A stretch of 64,000 nt of DNA from the NCBI GenBank assembly GCA_964035545.1, contig OZ037766.1:352501-416500 (forward strand). The letters are read 5' to 3'. Both the position numbers and the translations under genes were made by a program. The DNA is from Bugula neritina. Lineage: Eukaryota; Bryozoa; Gymnolaemata; Cheilostomatida; Bugulidae. The notes under the pieces were generated by a model that saw nothing but the letters and a program-made list of their open reading frames with translations, was not told the origin of the DNA and did not search any database. Shown one piece after another: positions 22,001 to 31,544 of this stretch; positions within the stretch are counted from its first letter, which is position 1, and each line of letters starts with the position of its first letter.

Positions 22001-23083
22001 GTCAAGAGAGTGATATCCAAATTACGACTCCGGTGGTATTGGCCTCAAATGGAGCGTGACGTCCGACTCAGAGTCAAACAGTGTGAGATTTGCCAGGCCA
22101 GTAAGCATAGCCGCCCCCTTGGTGAAGCAGGACGGCGGAGGCTATATGCTGGTAGGCCCTGGCAAGTAGTCGCTGTAGACCTGGTCGGACCCCTGCCCCT
22201 GACCCCCAGAGGCAATAATTGGATCCTAGTACTAACCGACCACTTTACTAGGTGGGCGGATGCTCTGGCTATCCCAGACGCGCCAGCTGAAACTTTTTCA
22301 GATTACACTCGACCCGCAACAACCAGGGTACGGGATAGAGCACTTCCCGCTCCGCATCCGGAGGAGTATGCTAGTGGTGACCGGCCCGAGCCACTGCGCC
22401 GCCGTTGGCGGTGGGTGTCTCCAGAAACAGAGGAAGAAATAGAAACGGCCTGGGGGTCCAGAGGACGGACGAGATGCCAGATTTGTGGCGAAGAATGTGC
22501 CTCTCACCGCTCCTTGAAGCTACACGTCAACGCCCATCTCTTACTAACATTCTGCCCCTGCGGATACAATGATGTCTACCCCTACCCCGTCACCAGACAT
22601 CGAGCGGCGGGCTGTTTCCCTGGAGAGAACTACGTGGTCGACGCTAAGCTCTACCCGGAATTCCTCACCCTGATACGACCCCTAGTAAAGAAGGCAATGC
22701 TGTTAGCCGTCCTGACCTCGGGTTTCCAACGTGTACTAGACAATGCCAGGCAGCAATCCCCATTAGTATCTGACCGTCCTCAGATTACGTACACCCCCGA
22801 AGAGTTTGCCTACCCAGAAGAAGGAGAGATCTCCCCTATCCCGACGAAGAGACGAACCAGGTCTCCCAGTCCCCCTTTACGCCGCAGACGGACACCGTCC
22901 CCAGACCCAGTTCGCCTGGCCACAGTAGAGGAACGCCTCCTCCGACTACAAGAAGAATTCACCCAGTTGGCACCGGATCTACTTAATACTACAACAGGGC
23001 TCTTCCAACTAAAAGGATCCGTATGCCGGATGAAACGGAAACTGCGTACATGCCAAGCCAAGCACCGGCGTGCACAACAATGA
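18962..23083 (+). CDS. pol: Pol of element 1: protease, RT, RNase H and truncated integrase fused to ORF3
   Basis: The open frame spans 1373 codons and overlaps the end of gag, so expression probably needs a ribosomal frameshift; its true first residue is unknown. In order: aspartic protease FLIDSGCTTNL (Asp near 19445), reverse transcriptase with YLDD at 20735-20746, RNase H (LDTDASDQN), then the integrase His/Cys zinc-binding domain (HKQAH...CEIC) and the first core Asp (VAVDLVGP). The frame leaves integrase after WADALAIPDA at about 22285 and continues as ORF3 (ETFSDYTRP). The second Asp and the Glu of the D,D35E triad are absent, so this integrase should be inactive. Both halves stay in frame, giving an unbroken chimera. 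Confidence 0.9.
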   Translation: MLGVRKSRTFPPVLSLPKSGVKLPRPADVPTSCGPTMKPPGKKKRGSPRRVPRTGNQPWQQPRRTSKGLRPAATFSMPLHNRFTGLQAQESGWEPTKVAGNLASAPPRPAYHRPKRPPSRPKAREVLPARVRPEGRVQVQPHGNSYFLPGKLEGKAVTFLIDSGCTTNLLSRRLFDTLSARVRGEMESYEGEYGTLADGSCLPFYGIIELTGRVRDQTIQETFIVSQLKEDAILGMPFLKRHGCHMDFSKSAMMMSGRELACVDKFGRPLVGGVQVVRNRTIPGRSRATIHCRVNNSRISGLGVVEGAHEKIQLASSLNQLTEQGEILVQCVNPFTESVKLPAGSMLGRFHSVQEEDIGPSLGNATEARPQCPTQGRGAVPAHLRELYDTACSGCASNKECQVMAKSLRNYGDVFSSGEHDMGLTGIVRHEIPLTAGTVPVRQPTRRLGPEKEKEVSRQVRDLLDRGLIEPAHSAWSSPVVLVRKKDGSWRFCVDYRKLNSVTIQDAYPLPRIDESLDALAGSKYFSTLDLLSGYWQVPLSPDAQEKAAFITRDGLWKWKVLPFGLTSAPATFQRLMEQVLSGLYWKTLLIYLDDVIVISPDFEAHVSRLQEVFERLRGAGLKLKPSKCALLQPEVKYLGHVVGRNGVATDPEKVRAIEDWVTPQDLTGLRAFLGLVGYYRQYIPDFAGIAQPLNRLTAKGVTWQWTPVEQGAFDRLKGCLLTAPILAYPDPTLEYILDTDASDQNVGAVLSQVQEGREVVVAYYSKSLSPTERNYCTTRKELLAVIKSVKHFRPYLYGRKFRLRTDHASLIWLCKRAEPSSQVARWLEILAEFSYRIEHRPGKRHSNADGLSRRPDRGCKQCLNIERRDGGPPRCELETLAHHGAPFDWDQGQLRQGVDESPEDVQNLRANPVLAGNVRELKKLQEELPGVVADIYRAKREGRRPSEERIRQGCAEFRLYCQRWDSLRIGQDGLLTISLAASGRHPERKRVVCPTAIRRELIWDTHKQAHAGVKRVISKLRLRWYWPQMERDVRLRVKQCEICQASKHSRPLGEAGRRRLYAGRPWQVVAVDLVGPLPLTPRGNNWILVLTDHFTRWADALAIPDAPAETFSDYTRPATTRVRDRALPAPHPEEYASGDRPEPLRRRWRWVSPETEEEIETAWGSRGRTRCQICGEECASHRSLKLHVNAHLLLTFCPCGYNDVYPYPVTRHRAAGCFPGENYVVDAKLYPEFLTLIRPLVKKAMLLAVLTSGFQRVLDNARQQSPLVSDRPQITYTPEEFAYPEEGEISPIPTKRRTRSPSPPLRRRRTPSPDPVRLATVEERLLRLQEEFTQLAPDLLNTTTGLFQLKGSVCRMKRKLRTCQAKHRRAQQ
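22301..23083 (+). CDS. ORF3 of element 1: zinc-finger/RS-rich/coiled-coil accessory protein (3' part of the fused frame)
   Basis: Equivalent to the separate ORF3 of element 3 (60581-61368) and closely similar to it. It has a C2H2-like finger (CQIC...LHVNAH), a second Cys/His cluster (FCPCGYND...RHRAAGC), a basic RTRSPSPPLRRRRTPSPDP stretch, a Leu/Glu heptad-like segment and a KRKLRTCQAKHRRAQQ tail. The acceptor AACTTTTTCAG|AT is kept just before it (AG at 22300-22301), so a spliced mRNA from the gag start could still produce ORF3 alone. No signal peptide or membrane segment is seen, so it is not an envelope protein. Confidence 0.7.
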   Translation, partial: DYTRPATTRVRDRALPAPHPEEYASGDRPEPLRRRWRWVSPETEEEIETAWGSRGRTRCQICGEECASHRSLKLHVNAHLLLTFCPCGYNDVYPYPVTRHRAAGCFPGENYVVDAKLYPEFLTLIRPLVKKAMLLAVLTSGFQRVLDNARQQSPLVSDRPQITYTPEEFAYPEEGEISPIPTKRRTRSPSPPLRRRRTPSPDPVRLATVEERLLRLQEEFTQLAPDLLNTTTGLFQLKGSVCRMKRKLRTCQAKHRRAQQ

Positions 23084-23371
23084 CTCTGGTTCTGCTACCC
23101 GGAATAATCCGCAACCTCGTCCTCCTGGGGGAAACCAGGATATCGTGTAAATGCTTGACTGCTCGACAGGCCTATTCCTTGTCTAATACCACAGCTAGCC
23201 GGTATTCCTCCTCTATAGCTGGTCAATTGTATGTAACTGGCTGTTATAATGACTCTGTCTGTTATTACGTATCTTTATCTGTGTTATGTATTATTTTGGT
23301 CTACTGATGTATGTGGTTAGTAATGAACGTTTTTTTATATCAGAAAGAGGGCTTTCTGCTGGTGGGGGCGG

Positions 23372-23678
23372 TGTGGTGGCTCGTGGAGCTACCAGCAGCA
23401 CAACATGTGGGGTCGCGTAATTGACCCGGAACAATTGATAGCCAATTAGCGTGTTTAATAGTTAGCAGCAAGTATAGTTTCCCCGCTGCTAACTCAGTCG
23501 AAGTTAGAGTGCTGAATAGACTAGATGTGTAACTTGTCAGATGTATTTGTATCGTTTTTGTAATGTATTGTTGTGTGTAAAATATATACTCGTTCACTCG
23601 ACTTAACCTGGTGTAGTTCTATCGAAGTAATTAGACTCTCTGGATAGCATATCAACCCTAAATCTGAAAATCATAACA
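23372..23678 (+). repeat. 3' LTR of element 1
   Basis: 307 bp, TG...CA, virtually identical to 17783-18088. It is preceded by the polypurine tract at 23361-23371 and followed by the GTAT duplication. Confidence 0.93.
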
Positions 23679-23689
23679 GTATTAAAATG

Positions 23690-24385
23690 AGAGACAGATG
23701 GAATTGTGGGATACATTTAACTGTAGTATCTAAAGCTAGCTAATTACTAGTAATTGTTAATTTTTGTTGTTAATTCTTACCAGCTGTTTTGTTACAAAAG
23801 TTGAATAAATTGTTACAAATTAATACAACCATCTCATTCACATCTAAATTCTTTTTGATATAAGCAGCTAGAAGTAGTTCTATAAAGCAATCATTATTTA
23901 TCAATCAGCTGTATCATTCTAGCTACTCAGACTGAGCTATTTGAGCATTCTAACTAAACTATTTAAATAACCAGTTGAGAGTGAAAGTTACTTAACGATA
24001 ATCATCACATGCATATTTAATATATTCATAAAACATAAAATCATAGATAAAGTTTTTGGTATAAAAACACAAAATATGGAATAATTCTTTTATAAACAAA
24101 TAGAAATATTAGCATTGAGTATGTAAAAATCAGCATATATGATTAAACACACAAGTCAGCAGGTGAGTGAAGGTATAAGCCAGCAGGTGAGTGAAGGTGT
24201 GAGTCAGCAGGTGAGTGAAGGTATAAGTTAGCAGGTGAGTGAAGGTACACATCCTCATTGGCAGCCAGTGTACTTCCTACAGATACTGATCCACGTCCTG
24301 GCAGCATGTTTTATCTGTAGTCTCTGTAGAACTGAATGCTGGGCTATAACCTGATCTGATAGGTCCTTATTGTGTATGCTCATGA
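23690..24385. repeat. Copy 2 of the duplicated 3' flank of the secreted peptide gene
   Basis: Matches about 9327-10310 from GAGAGACAGATGGAATTGTG onward, including the AATAAA region, the CAGGTGAGT minisatellite (about four units) and the segment up to TTATTGTGTATGCTCATG. No peptide exons precede it; element 1 sits within about 10 bases of its left edge. It is either a partial duplication or what remains of a second gene copy. Confidence 0.8.
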
Positions 24386-24482
24386 AATCTGTCAACTATG
24401 TAGATAGGAACTGATAACTAGCTGCCACCCTAAATCTCAACTTAGTTGCTTCCAATAGCAGAACTGCAGGTTCACAGGTTTC

Positions 24483-24550
24483 AGGCAGGCTGTGGCCGTA
24501 GCAGCAGGCTGTGGCCGTAACAGCAGGCTGTGGCCGTAGCAGCAGGCTGA
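24483..24550. repeat. 20-bp triplicate (GCAGGCTGTGGCCGTAGCA)
   Basis: Three to four copies of a GC-rich 19-20-base unit, standing out from its AT-rich surroundings. A minus-strand frame of 78 codons crosses it; I do not regard it as a gene. Confidence 0.8.
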
Positions 24551-24673
24551 GAGTTTCTTTCTGCACCATTTTGTGCTTAACAAATACTCTCAAAAACTCA
24601 TTTAGGCGCCAGCCTCTATCCCTTGAGGACACCTAATGAGAAGAGCAGGACTAAAGACGGTGATAAAAAAGAT

Positions 24674-24674
<1 letters not shown>

Positions 24675-24748
<74 letters not shown>
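24675..24748. repeat. (AT)n microsatellite
   Basis: About 36 AT steps without interruption. Confidence 0.95.
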
Positions 24749-24749
<1 letters not shown>

Positions 24750-25540
24750 TTATACTGCACTATCACTAACAGTAAGCACACACTGTAGGATTAGCAGCCA
24801 CCCATTCTCCATCTAACAGATGAGTCCAGCCAGTGTGATTGTGTCTTCAGGCTGATTTGCCTGTACAAACCTCACTAATTGGAAACTGCTGACACAGCAA
24901 TGTCCTGGCATTCAATAAGGGGGGGGGGGTGATTTACAAGGGTAAACAGAATTCATGTAACCCTTAAGTGCCGTTTCTTCTGAATTATTCCATGAGCTTT
25001 AAAACTAGAAAAAAGTGCACGAGTGCTGTTATATAATAATAAATGTAACCCAACACTATGTATATCAAGTACTTTTACAGCTGTTTAACACAGAGAGCTA
25101 TTAGATGACAACAGCTCTGTATGTACCGGGATTTCCTTTTTACTAAGATTTTATTCCACAAAATTCCAGGAGCTGAAAAGCTATGACAAGGGTCAAGATG
25201 TCAACATATATAATAATAAATGTAATACAACACTATGTCCATAGAAGGCATTAAGTTTCAAATTACCAGATATTTTAGTAATGAAGGAATCACTAGGTTG
25301 TTTATCAAGAGAAGATAACTAAATTTGATGAGTTACAAAGTTTCATATGTGTTTATTACTTTCATACATTATTGCTTTGAACATGTTTACATTCTACTGT
25401 TAATAAAGTGGGTAGTTGTCTTGCCATGAATCTCTTGAAAGGAAGTTTACTAAATACCCAGAATGCAACAGATGTGTTACACAAAGTCATAGCAACCAAT
25501 CATAACAACTCTAGAATACAGCTGCATGTAGAATAGACAC
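24750..25540. other. Intergenic stretch before the SDR array
   Basis: Unique sequence with a run of ten G near 24920. No exons or arrays recognised. The duplicated SDR units begin at about 25540-25600. Confidence 0.45.
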
Positions 25541-25736
25541 ATAAAAGCTACCAACTAAACCAACTGCCTACACAAGGAACAGGAAGTAACTTACACAACC
25601 AATTAATGGATCTGTCAAACATTAATACAGTTTATCAGCCAATAAAATCAAATAGTAAAACTCAGAGCTTCAGAAAGAAGGAGGAGCTGAGAGAAAGTAT
25701 AAACAGAAGTCAGTGTGTCTTGAAGTTAATAAGGAG

Positions 25737-28700
25737 TTACTCCCACTTGACAATCTGTCTCTTGGACACATGTTGACCTCTGATCTCTGTGTTTGGAGGT
25801 AAGACAGCGAGGTAGTAGGGTGTGTCAGCACCTACAGTATAACACAGAATATGAGCTGTAAGACAGCGAGGTAGTAAGGTGTGTCAGCACCTACAGTATA
25901 ACACAGAATATGAGCTGTAAGACAGCGAGGTAGTAGGGTGTGTCAGCACCTACAGTATAACACAGAATATGAGCTGTAAGACAGCGAGGTAGTAGGGTGT
26001 GTCAGCACCTACAGTATAACACAGAATATGAGTTGTAAGACAGCGAGGTAGTAGGGTGTGTCAGCACCTACAGTATAACGCAGAATATGAGCTGTAAGAC
26101 AGCGAGGTAGTAGGGTGTGTCAGCACCTACAGTATAACACAGAATATGAGCTGTAAGACAGCGAGGTAGTAGGGTGTGTCAGCACCTACAGTATAACACA
26201 GAATATGAGCTGTAAGACAGCGAGGTAGTAAGGTGTGTCAGCACCTACAGTATAACACAGAATATGAGCTGTAAGACAGCGAGGTAGTAAGGTGTGTCAG
26301 CACCTACAGTATAACACAGAATATGAGCTGTAAGACAGCGAGGTAGTAAGGTGTGTCAGCACCTACAGTATAACACAGAATATGAGCTGTAAGACAGCGA
26401 GGTAGTAAGGTGTGTCAGCACCTACAGTATAACACAGAATATGAGTTGTATTTTGGAGTTGTCATATTACTAGTATATATAGTTTACACTACAATGTCTC
26501 TCACTATATACTACATACCTTCATCTGTAGTCAGATTTCCTTTGTAACTGCTCATACTGGTCATTACATATCCTGGGCAGGCCTAAAATAGTATATAATA
26601 AATTATCTATATTATACATAATCACAATGGAAACACAACTCCTATTATCACTAAAATGAAAATATAAACTACAACTTACACTGTTAACTATAATATATCT
26701 GTATAATATACTTAGACTGTCCACTATAATATATCATATACTTACACTATAATATATCATATACTTACACCACAATATATCATATACTTACACTATAATA
26801 TATCATATACTTACACTATAATATATCATATACTTACACTATAATATATCATATACTTACACTATAATATATCATATACTTACACTATAATATATCATAT
26901 ACTTACACTATAATATATCATATACTTACACCACAATATATCATATACTTACAGCATTCACGACAATGTCCCTCTCGGACACAGAGTTAAACTCCTGCTG
27001 ATAGGCTCTGGCTAGGAGAGTATCTCCCAGTTTAGAGACTGAATAGGCAGCGTCATCAGGCCAACCTTTCTCAGCAAAATCTCCAGCCTTCACGGCTCTA
27101 CAAGACATGAGAGAGAATATTGTGTAAGAGAATGAAACTCTTATATTCAGAATGATTGGAGGTCTGTACCTCTCCAAAAATATGTATTCTACGTGTCGAG
27201 TGAAGCAATACAAACATCCCAGTTGACATCCCCTCTCCTCTTGTTACATCCACCTCATCCTACGCGACGCTACATCCATCTTTTCCCTCCCCACTTTACA
27301 TCCGCCCCCTACTTCCCTGAGCTACATCCACTCCCTCCCTTTCTATGTTACTATTACCAGTTTAAAATCTCAGCTCAACGCCAGCATATCTGGTCAATCC
27401 TTATTATGTCATACTTTTGGCCTTGAAAAGTTGCCTCCTCCTATGTCAGTGAGATACGGTAGATTTGGTTCTGTACATGTATTTAGGTCATCAGTCTATT
27501 AATAAGTTGCTTCATCAAATGAATATAGCAGCACACTTGTGTCTTTCTTTGTTTGATTGAGTAAAACTATTTGGTTGAGCAAATTTATAAAATTGATAAC
27601 TTCTTAAAATAATTTTTATAAACCTGGACCAGTCAAAGCCCTAAATTACCCAGTCAAGTTTCTAGCGTGTACAACAGCATCCAAATAACTTTTTAAAACC
27701 CAATTATTTAATAGAACGGAGAGTATATGCTAGTAGAATGGAGAGTATATACTAGTAGAATGGAGAGCATATGCTAGTAGAATGGAGAGTATATGTTAGT
27801 AAAATGGAGAGTATATGTTAGTAGAATGGAGAGTATATGTTAGTAGAATGGAGAGTATATGTTAGTAGAACGGAGAGTATATGTTAGTAGAATGGAGAGT
27901 ATATGTTAGTAGAATGGAGAGTATCTGCTAGTAGAATGGAGAGTATATGTTAGTAGAATGAATCCAATGAATAAGCAGATGGTTGACTGACTGAATGAAC
28001 CCAAGGGAGAAGTTTAGTCTACCAGATCCATTTGATGATCTTGTCAGGAAAAGATATGATAATGGCACACAGAGACTGCCATCTTAATAAACACTCACGA
28101 GACGAAGTCAGTCATTGCCTGAAGGACTTGAGTCCTGGTCAGGGGAGGATCATTCTCGATAAATGAAGCGTATCTCTCGGGGTTCAACTTCTTAACCTTA
28201 TGAAGGGCCATGGGAGCCAGCATGCCGGAGAGAACCACAACTCTAAAACCAATCAGCAAATCAGCTGATGACCAATTAACTATAATAGTTCAATATTCAG
28301 GTGGACTTATTAGCTAGAAGGTGGAGGAAAACATTAAATAAAATACTTTATTACAGAACTGGATGTTTCAGAGTGAAAATCATACAAACTTCCAACTTGA
28401 TAATGAAACAATATCCTAGAGAAGACAACTTCTTAACATGTACAAATGTCAGGGTAAAGCAGAGTACACAGTTTATAGAAAGGCATACAGTGTGTATACT
28501 TGGTCTTAGTTACAGAAAACCATTAACTATTAAAGTAAAGTTAAGTATAAACCCAGGAATGCTGCCAAAAACCAACATGTGTTAGAACACTGACCTTGCT
28601 CTGTCCTTGAGAATAGGAAATAGAGTGTCACACACCATATTAGTACCAAACACATTTGTAGCCAGAGTAACCTCAGCTTTCACAGCGTATGGGTCGGTGG

Positions 28701-29320
28701 AAGCACTCTAAACAACAGAGCAACTCTACTTGTGAGAAAGGACCTCAAGTTACATAATAATAGATCAATTGATAAAAAACAGTTCAGCTACAATTTTTTC
28801 AGCAACCGTTCATTTGATTTTATTTTCACAAATATTTTACTCCTGGCCAGCAAAACGGACCTTGAAAGCCATGCCGGCATTATTAATCAGGATATCCAGT
28901 CCACCGTGATCTTTAGTCAGCTTCTCTTTGACAGCAGCAAAGGTTTCAGGTTTTGTGAGATCAGCCTCTAAGAACTGAGCTTTCAGACCCTCTGACTGCA
29001 GTTTCTTCGCTGCCTCTTCCCCATTGGCAGCGCTTCGTGCTGTAAATTATGACAACACAGAGGGCTTGGAGAGAAGTACAGACATCCTAACATGTTGAAG
29101 GTAATGTGCAGAGTAGGTAATATAAATAACTTGAAATCTTAGTGGGTTATTCCTGCCAAAGGACTTCAGCTGGCCATAATAGTTATGTAGGTCACAGTAG
29201 TTATGTACGTCAAAGTAACGGCACACAACACTCACATGTTCCATAAATTGTCCAATCAGGATGCTCCTTACAAAGTCTTCTAACTATGCCATAACCAATA
29301 CCTTGATTTGCTCCAGTAAC
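25737..29320 (-). CDS. SDR copy A: carbonyl-reductase-like short-chain dehydrogenase
   Basis: Minus-strand exons: 29320-29236, 29039-28861, 28707-28595, 28242-28099, 27097-26953, 26582-26519 and 25831-25737 (stop TAA 25737-25739). All have GT-AG borders and matching phases. The product has the Rossmann cofactor motif VTGANQGIG, then LDILINNAG, Ser in VVVLSGM, catalytic YSVSK and NAACPGYVMTSM, and ends RQIVKWE. From memory this follows the CBR1/CBR3 family closely (NADPH-dependent carbonyl reduction, cytosolic). The start is unresolved: candidate exons 30762-30746 (MAENSR) and 29886-29866 (DGDYKLA) look exon-like but miss the frame of VTG by one base. It is the only copy in the window keeping these 5' pieces. 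The last intron and exon are altered by repeats. Confidence 0.85.
25799..26447. repeat. 59-bp minisatellite, 11 units, carrying the last-exon 3' splice site of SDR copy A
   Basis: Units start at 25799, 25858 and every 59 bases to 26389. On the gene strand each unit holds TTATACTGTAG followed by the first 33 bases of the last exon (GTGCTGACACACCC...). The same unit occurs 2, 1 and 3 times in copies B, C and D. Only the unit nearest the stop codon leads into the full-length C terminus. An upstream acceptor would read 11 normal codons, then eight new codons and a TAG supplied by the next unit. Confidence 0.95.
26725..26952. repeat. 23-bp minisatellite carrying a 5' splice site, SDR copy A
   Basis: About nine or ten units of CTTACACTATAATATATCAT plus ATA. 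On the gene strand each begins GTAAGTATATGATATATT, the same sequence as the real donor directly after the YSVSK exon at 26952. A shorter array of about six units sits at the same place in copy C (42285-42418), while copies B and D have a single donor. Confidence 0.93.
27715..27958. repeat. 22-bp minisatellite (AGAATGGAGAGTATATGTTAGT) in an SDR copy A intron
   Basis: About 11 units in the intron between exons 28242-28099 and 27097-26953. Not seen at the same place in copies B and C, where a C-rich repeat of TTACATCCACCCCTTCCC type is prominent instead (37262-37475 and 42705-42790). Confidence 0.9.
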
Positions 29321-29340
29321 CTGGTTATAGAATACTGAGT

Positions 29341-30740
29341 ATATACTAGTATGTAATGTGTTCTTATGTATGTTGAGTCAGTGTATATGGTAGTCATGTT
29401 CACTTTGCTAGCCACATATGAGTTTCACAGCATGAATTGAACACCAGGAAAACCATGGCAGTTTTGCCATTTTAAAGAGAAATGTGCGATTTGAACCAAA
29501 CTAAACTTACTCTGCATTACTCTCCTTTCAAACTAGTAAGCCAAGTGTGGTTTTAGTTTGAATCAATGAGTTGAAGTACATTCTAACTTTATATTATTTC
29601 ACTTTCTGCAGCCTGTCTCAATGTATTGTCTGTGTCAATGTAGACCATAGAAGACACAAGATATTCATTTTGATTTTAATTTGCAAATTTTACAGACACT
29701 AAAGAGCATTTTTTTAAAGATATTAATTTATGTAGTGAGTTAGTTAATTAGAATGCTAATACAGATTAACTAATGATGAATGTAACTGATTCAGAGTGCA
29801 ATGTGTGTTCTAAGGACACAATGGTTATTGATAAACTTATACTTGGATATTAATAAAAAACTCACGCAAGTTTATAGTCACCATCCCTGTGAGAAACGCT
29901 TGATGGAAGGGGTTTTTGTTAAATTGGGGTAAGAACTTAATCAGATAGTTTCAAACATAATTAGCTATGATAACCAGCATTTCTGGTGACTATCAATACC
30001 TTCGGTCACACATATATGTAGTGCAGCGAGTAATGAAATGTACACCTACTACTATATATAGTGCTTCCTTTTCTATAAATTTCATGACATATTTCACTGC
30101 ATACAAGTCGCGTGTATTTCAGCAGAACTTTATGAGACTTAGAAAATAGTCTGCATGCAGTGCCATCATGTTGTTATAAATTATTAAACACAGTAAATTA
30201 TCTAACTTGCTAAAGACAGGACTCAGGAGTCTGTATAAAATGTCACACCAAATGTCAACAACTGCCTTAAAATGAATAAGCAGTTTAATTTAACTAAAAC
30301 AAAGTGTACTACACAATGTTTGTTATTGTAAAAACACAAATATAGTTATTAATTACTTTTGTATCAGTACCTGTACCACTGTAAGTTTTATGCTATATAA
30401 TGTTCTAATAAAGTATACTAAACCAATAGACTCTGAGTGAGATAGTATTTGTAGAAATTCAACGTAACAAAACCATCACTAAATCTTAGAGTGCATATTC
30501 GATATTTATATGACCGAATATCAGATTATAAAGATCAGCAAGTCATGACAAATGACTATTATATTGATTGTCATATCAATTATTTGTTTATAGTAATAAA
30601 AGTTAAACTTTAGAAAACGCAAAAATGCAAGATTAAACAAGGCAACACCGTCTTGCCTCAAATATAAGTTTCAAATTATAAAATGATACGAATTATCACT
30701 ATGGGATGAAATACTAATCGATATAATTAAATACAAACAT
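29341..30740. other. Putative 5' region of SDR copy A
   Basis: AT-rich sequence holding two exon-like pieces on the minus strand: 29886-29866 (acceptor TTTCTCACAG, donor GTGAGT) and 30762-30746 (ATG, donor GTGAAA). Homologous but shorter sequence follows copies B and C without these pieces. No TATA box was convincingly placed. Confidence 0.4.
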
Positions 30741-30799
30741 TTCACCTGCTATTTTCAGCCATGGTTAAAGCTGCACTATATTAATATGGGCTAGCCATA

Positions 30800-31310
30800 T
30801 TTTGATTTCTATTTTACATCAACTTTTCACTACACTCTACAGCTTTTAGGATGAGTATTAGATTAGATTGCTATTACACTTACATTTACAGTTCTACGAC
30901 TAGTAATAGTAATACTTTTAGTATTTATTTAATCTAAGTTTTAATAATTACAATTAGAATTAGTACTAGTAACTCTTAATTCATCAAAAGCATTATATTT
31001 ATCATCAACATAATTTTATTGAATGATCAAAATCAGAAAATGAAAATTACTGAATACTATTAGTATTTGGTAGTTAAACGTTTTATTTACCATCAGTATT
31101 TCAGTATTTGGTATCCGGAATAGTAATTTACTAATATTAATAACAATAACAGTAACACTACTCAATTACTATTACTGTTAGTATTACAATTACTATTAGT
31201 ATTACTTATTAGTATTACTATTAGTGTTAGAGTTGGCCATTTAATTTTATTGACATTACAAACTTGTGATTACAATTAGTTTTACTATAAATTTTGTAAC
31301 TACTATTGCA
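30800..31310. repeat. Degenerate (ATTACTATTAGT)n tract, unit A
   Basis: Irregular mixtures of TTACTATT, AGTATTAC and ACTAGTAAT. Equivalent tracts occur at about 34760-35215, 39890-40010, 40380-40570 and 61975-62170. The LINE in unit A and element 2 in unit C inserted inside such tracts. Confidence 0.8.
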
Positions 31311-31378
31311 TTACCATGAGTATTACCAAATTTAATAGTAATAATATTAATAATGATTCTTATTATAATAATGAATGC

Positions 31379-31461
31379 GTCGGAATAGCTCAGTTGGTAG
31401 AACACATTATTCTAAACCCAGAGTTCCGAGCATGTTCCGGGTACGATTCCCAACTGCTGCA
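31379..31461 (+). tRNA. Degenerate tRNA-like sequence (tRNA pseudogene or SINE head)
   Basis: A clear A box (TAGCTCAGTTGGTAGAACA) and a recognisable B box (GGTACGATTCCC) are present. The distance between them is expanded and neither anticodon nor acceptor stem pairs properly. It lies directly before the LINE remnant, inside the ATTAGT-type tract. Confidence 0.5.
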
Positions 31462-31544
31462 TTTTTCCGGCAAAAAGCTTTGCACATTACCTTGCTGGGT
31501 CCTACTAGGATTAAGACATAAAAATTAGTTCCTAAAAACTCAAG

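Larger units (their letters stand above)
17783..23678 (+). mobile_element. Ty3/gypsy-type LTR retrotransposon, element 1 (internally deleted)
   Basis: Order: LTR 17783-18088, putative primer-binding site GTGGTGGCAGCGGTGGG from 18089, gag, pol in another frame, ORF3, polypurine tract GGTGGGGGCGG at 23361-23371, LTR 23372-23678. It is flanked by the 4-bp duplication GTAT (17779-17782 and 23679-23682). By my reading the LTRs differ only around one short run (GTTGCCC versus GTTTCCCC), so the insertion is recent. About 1.6 kb present in element 3 (most of the integrase, the pol tail and the spacer before ORF3) is missing here, which makes the copy non-autonomous. Confidence 0.93.

Noticed and set aside
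31379-31461. Functional tRNA gene
   Set aside because: Only the A and B boxes are good; stems do not pair and spacing is wrong.
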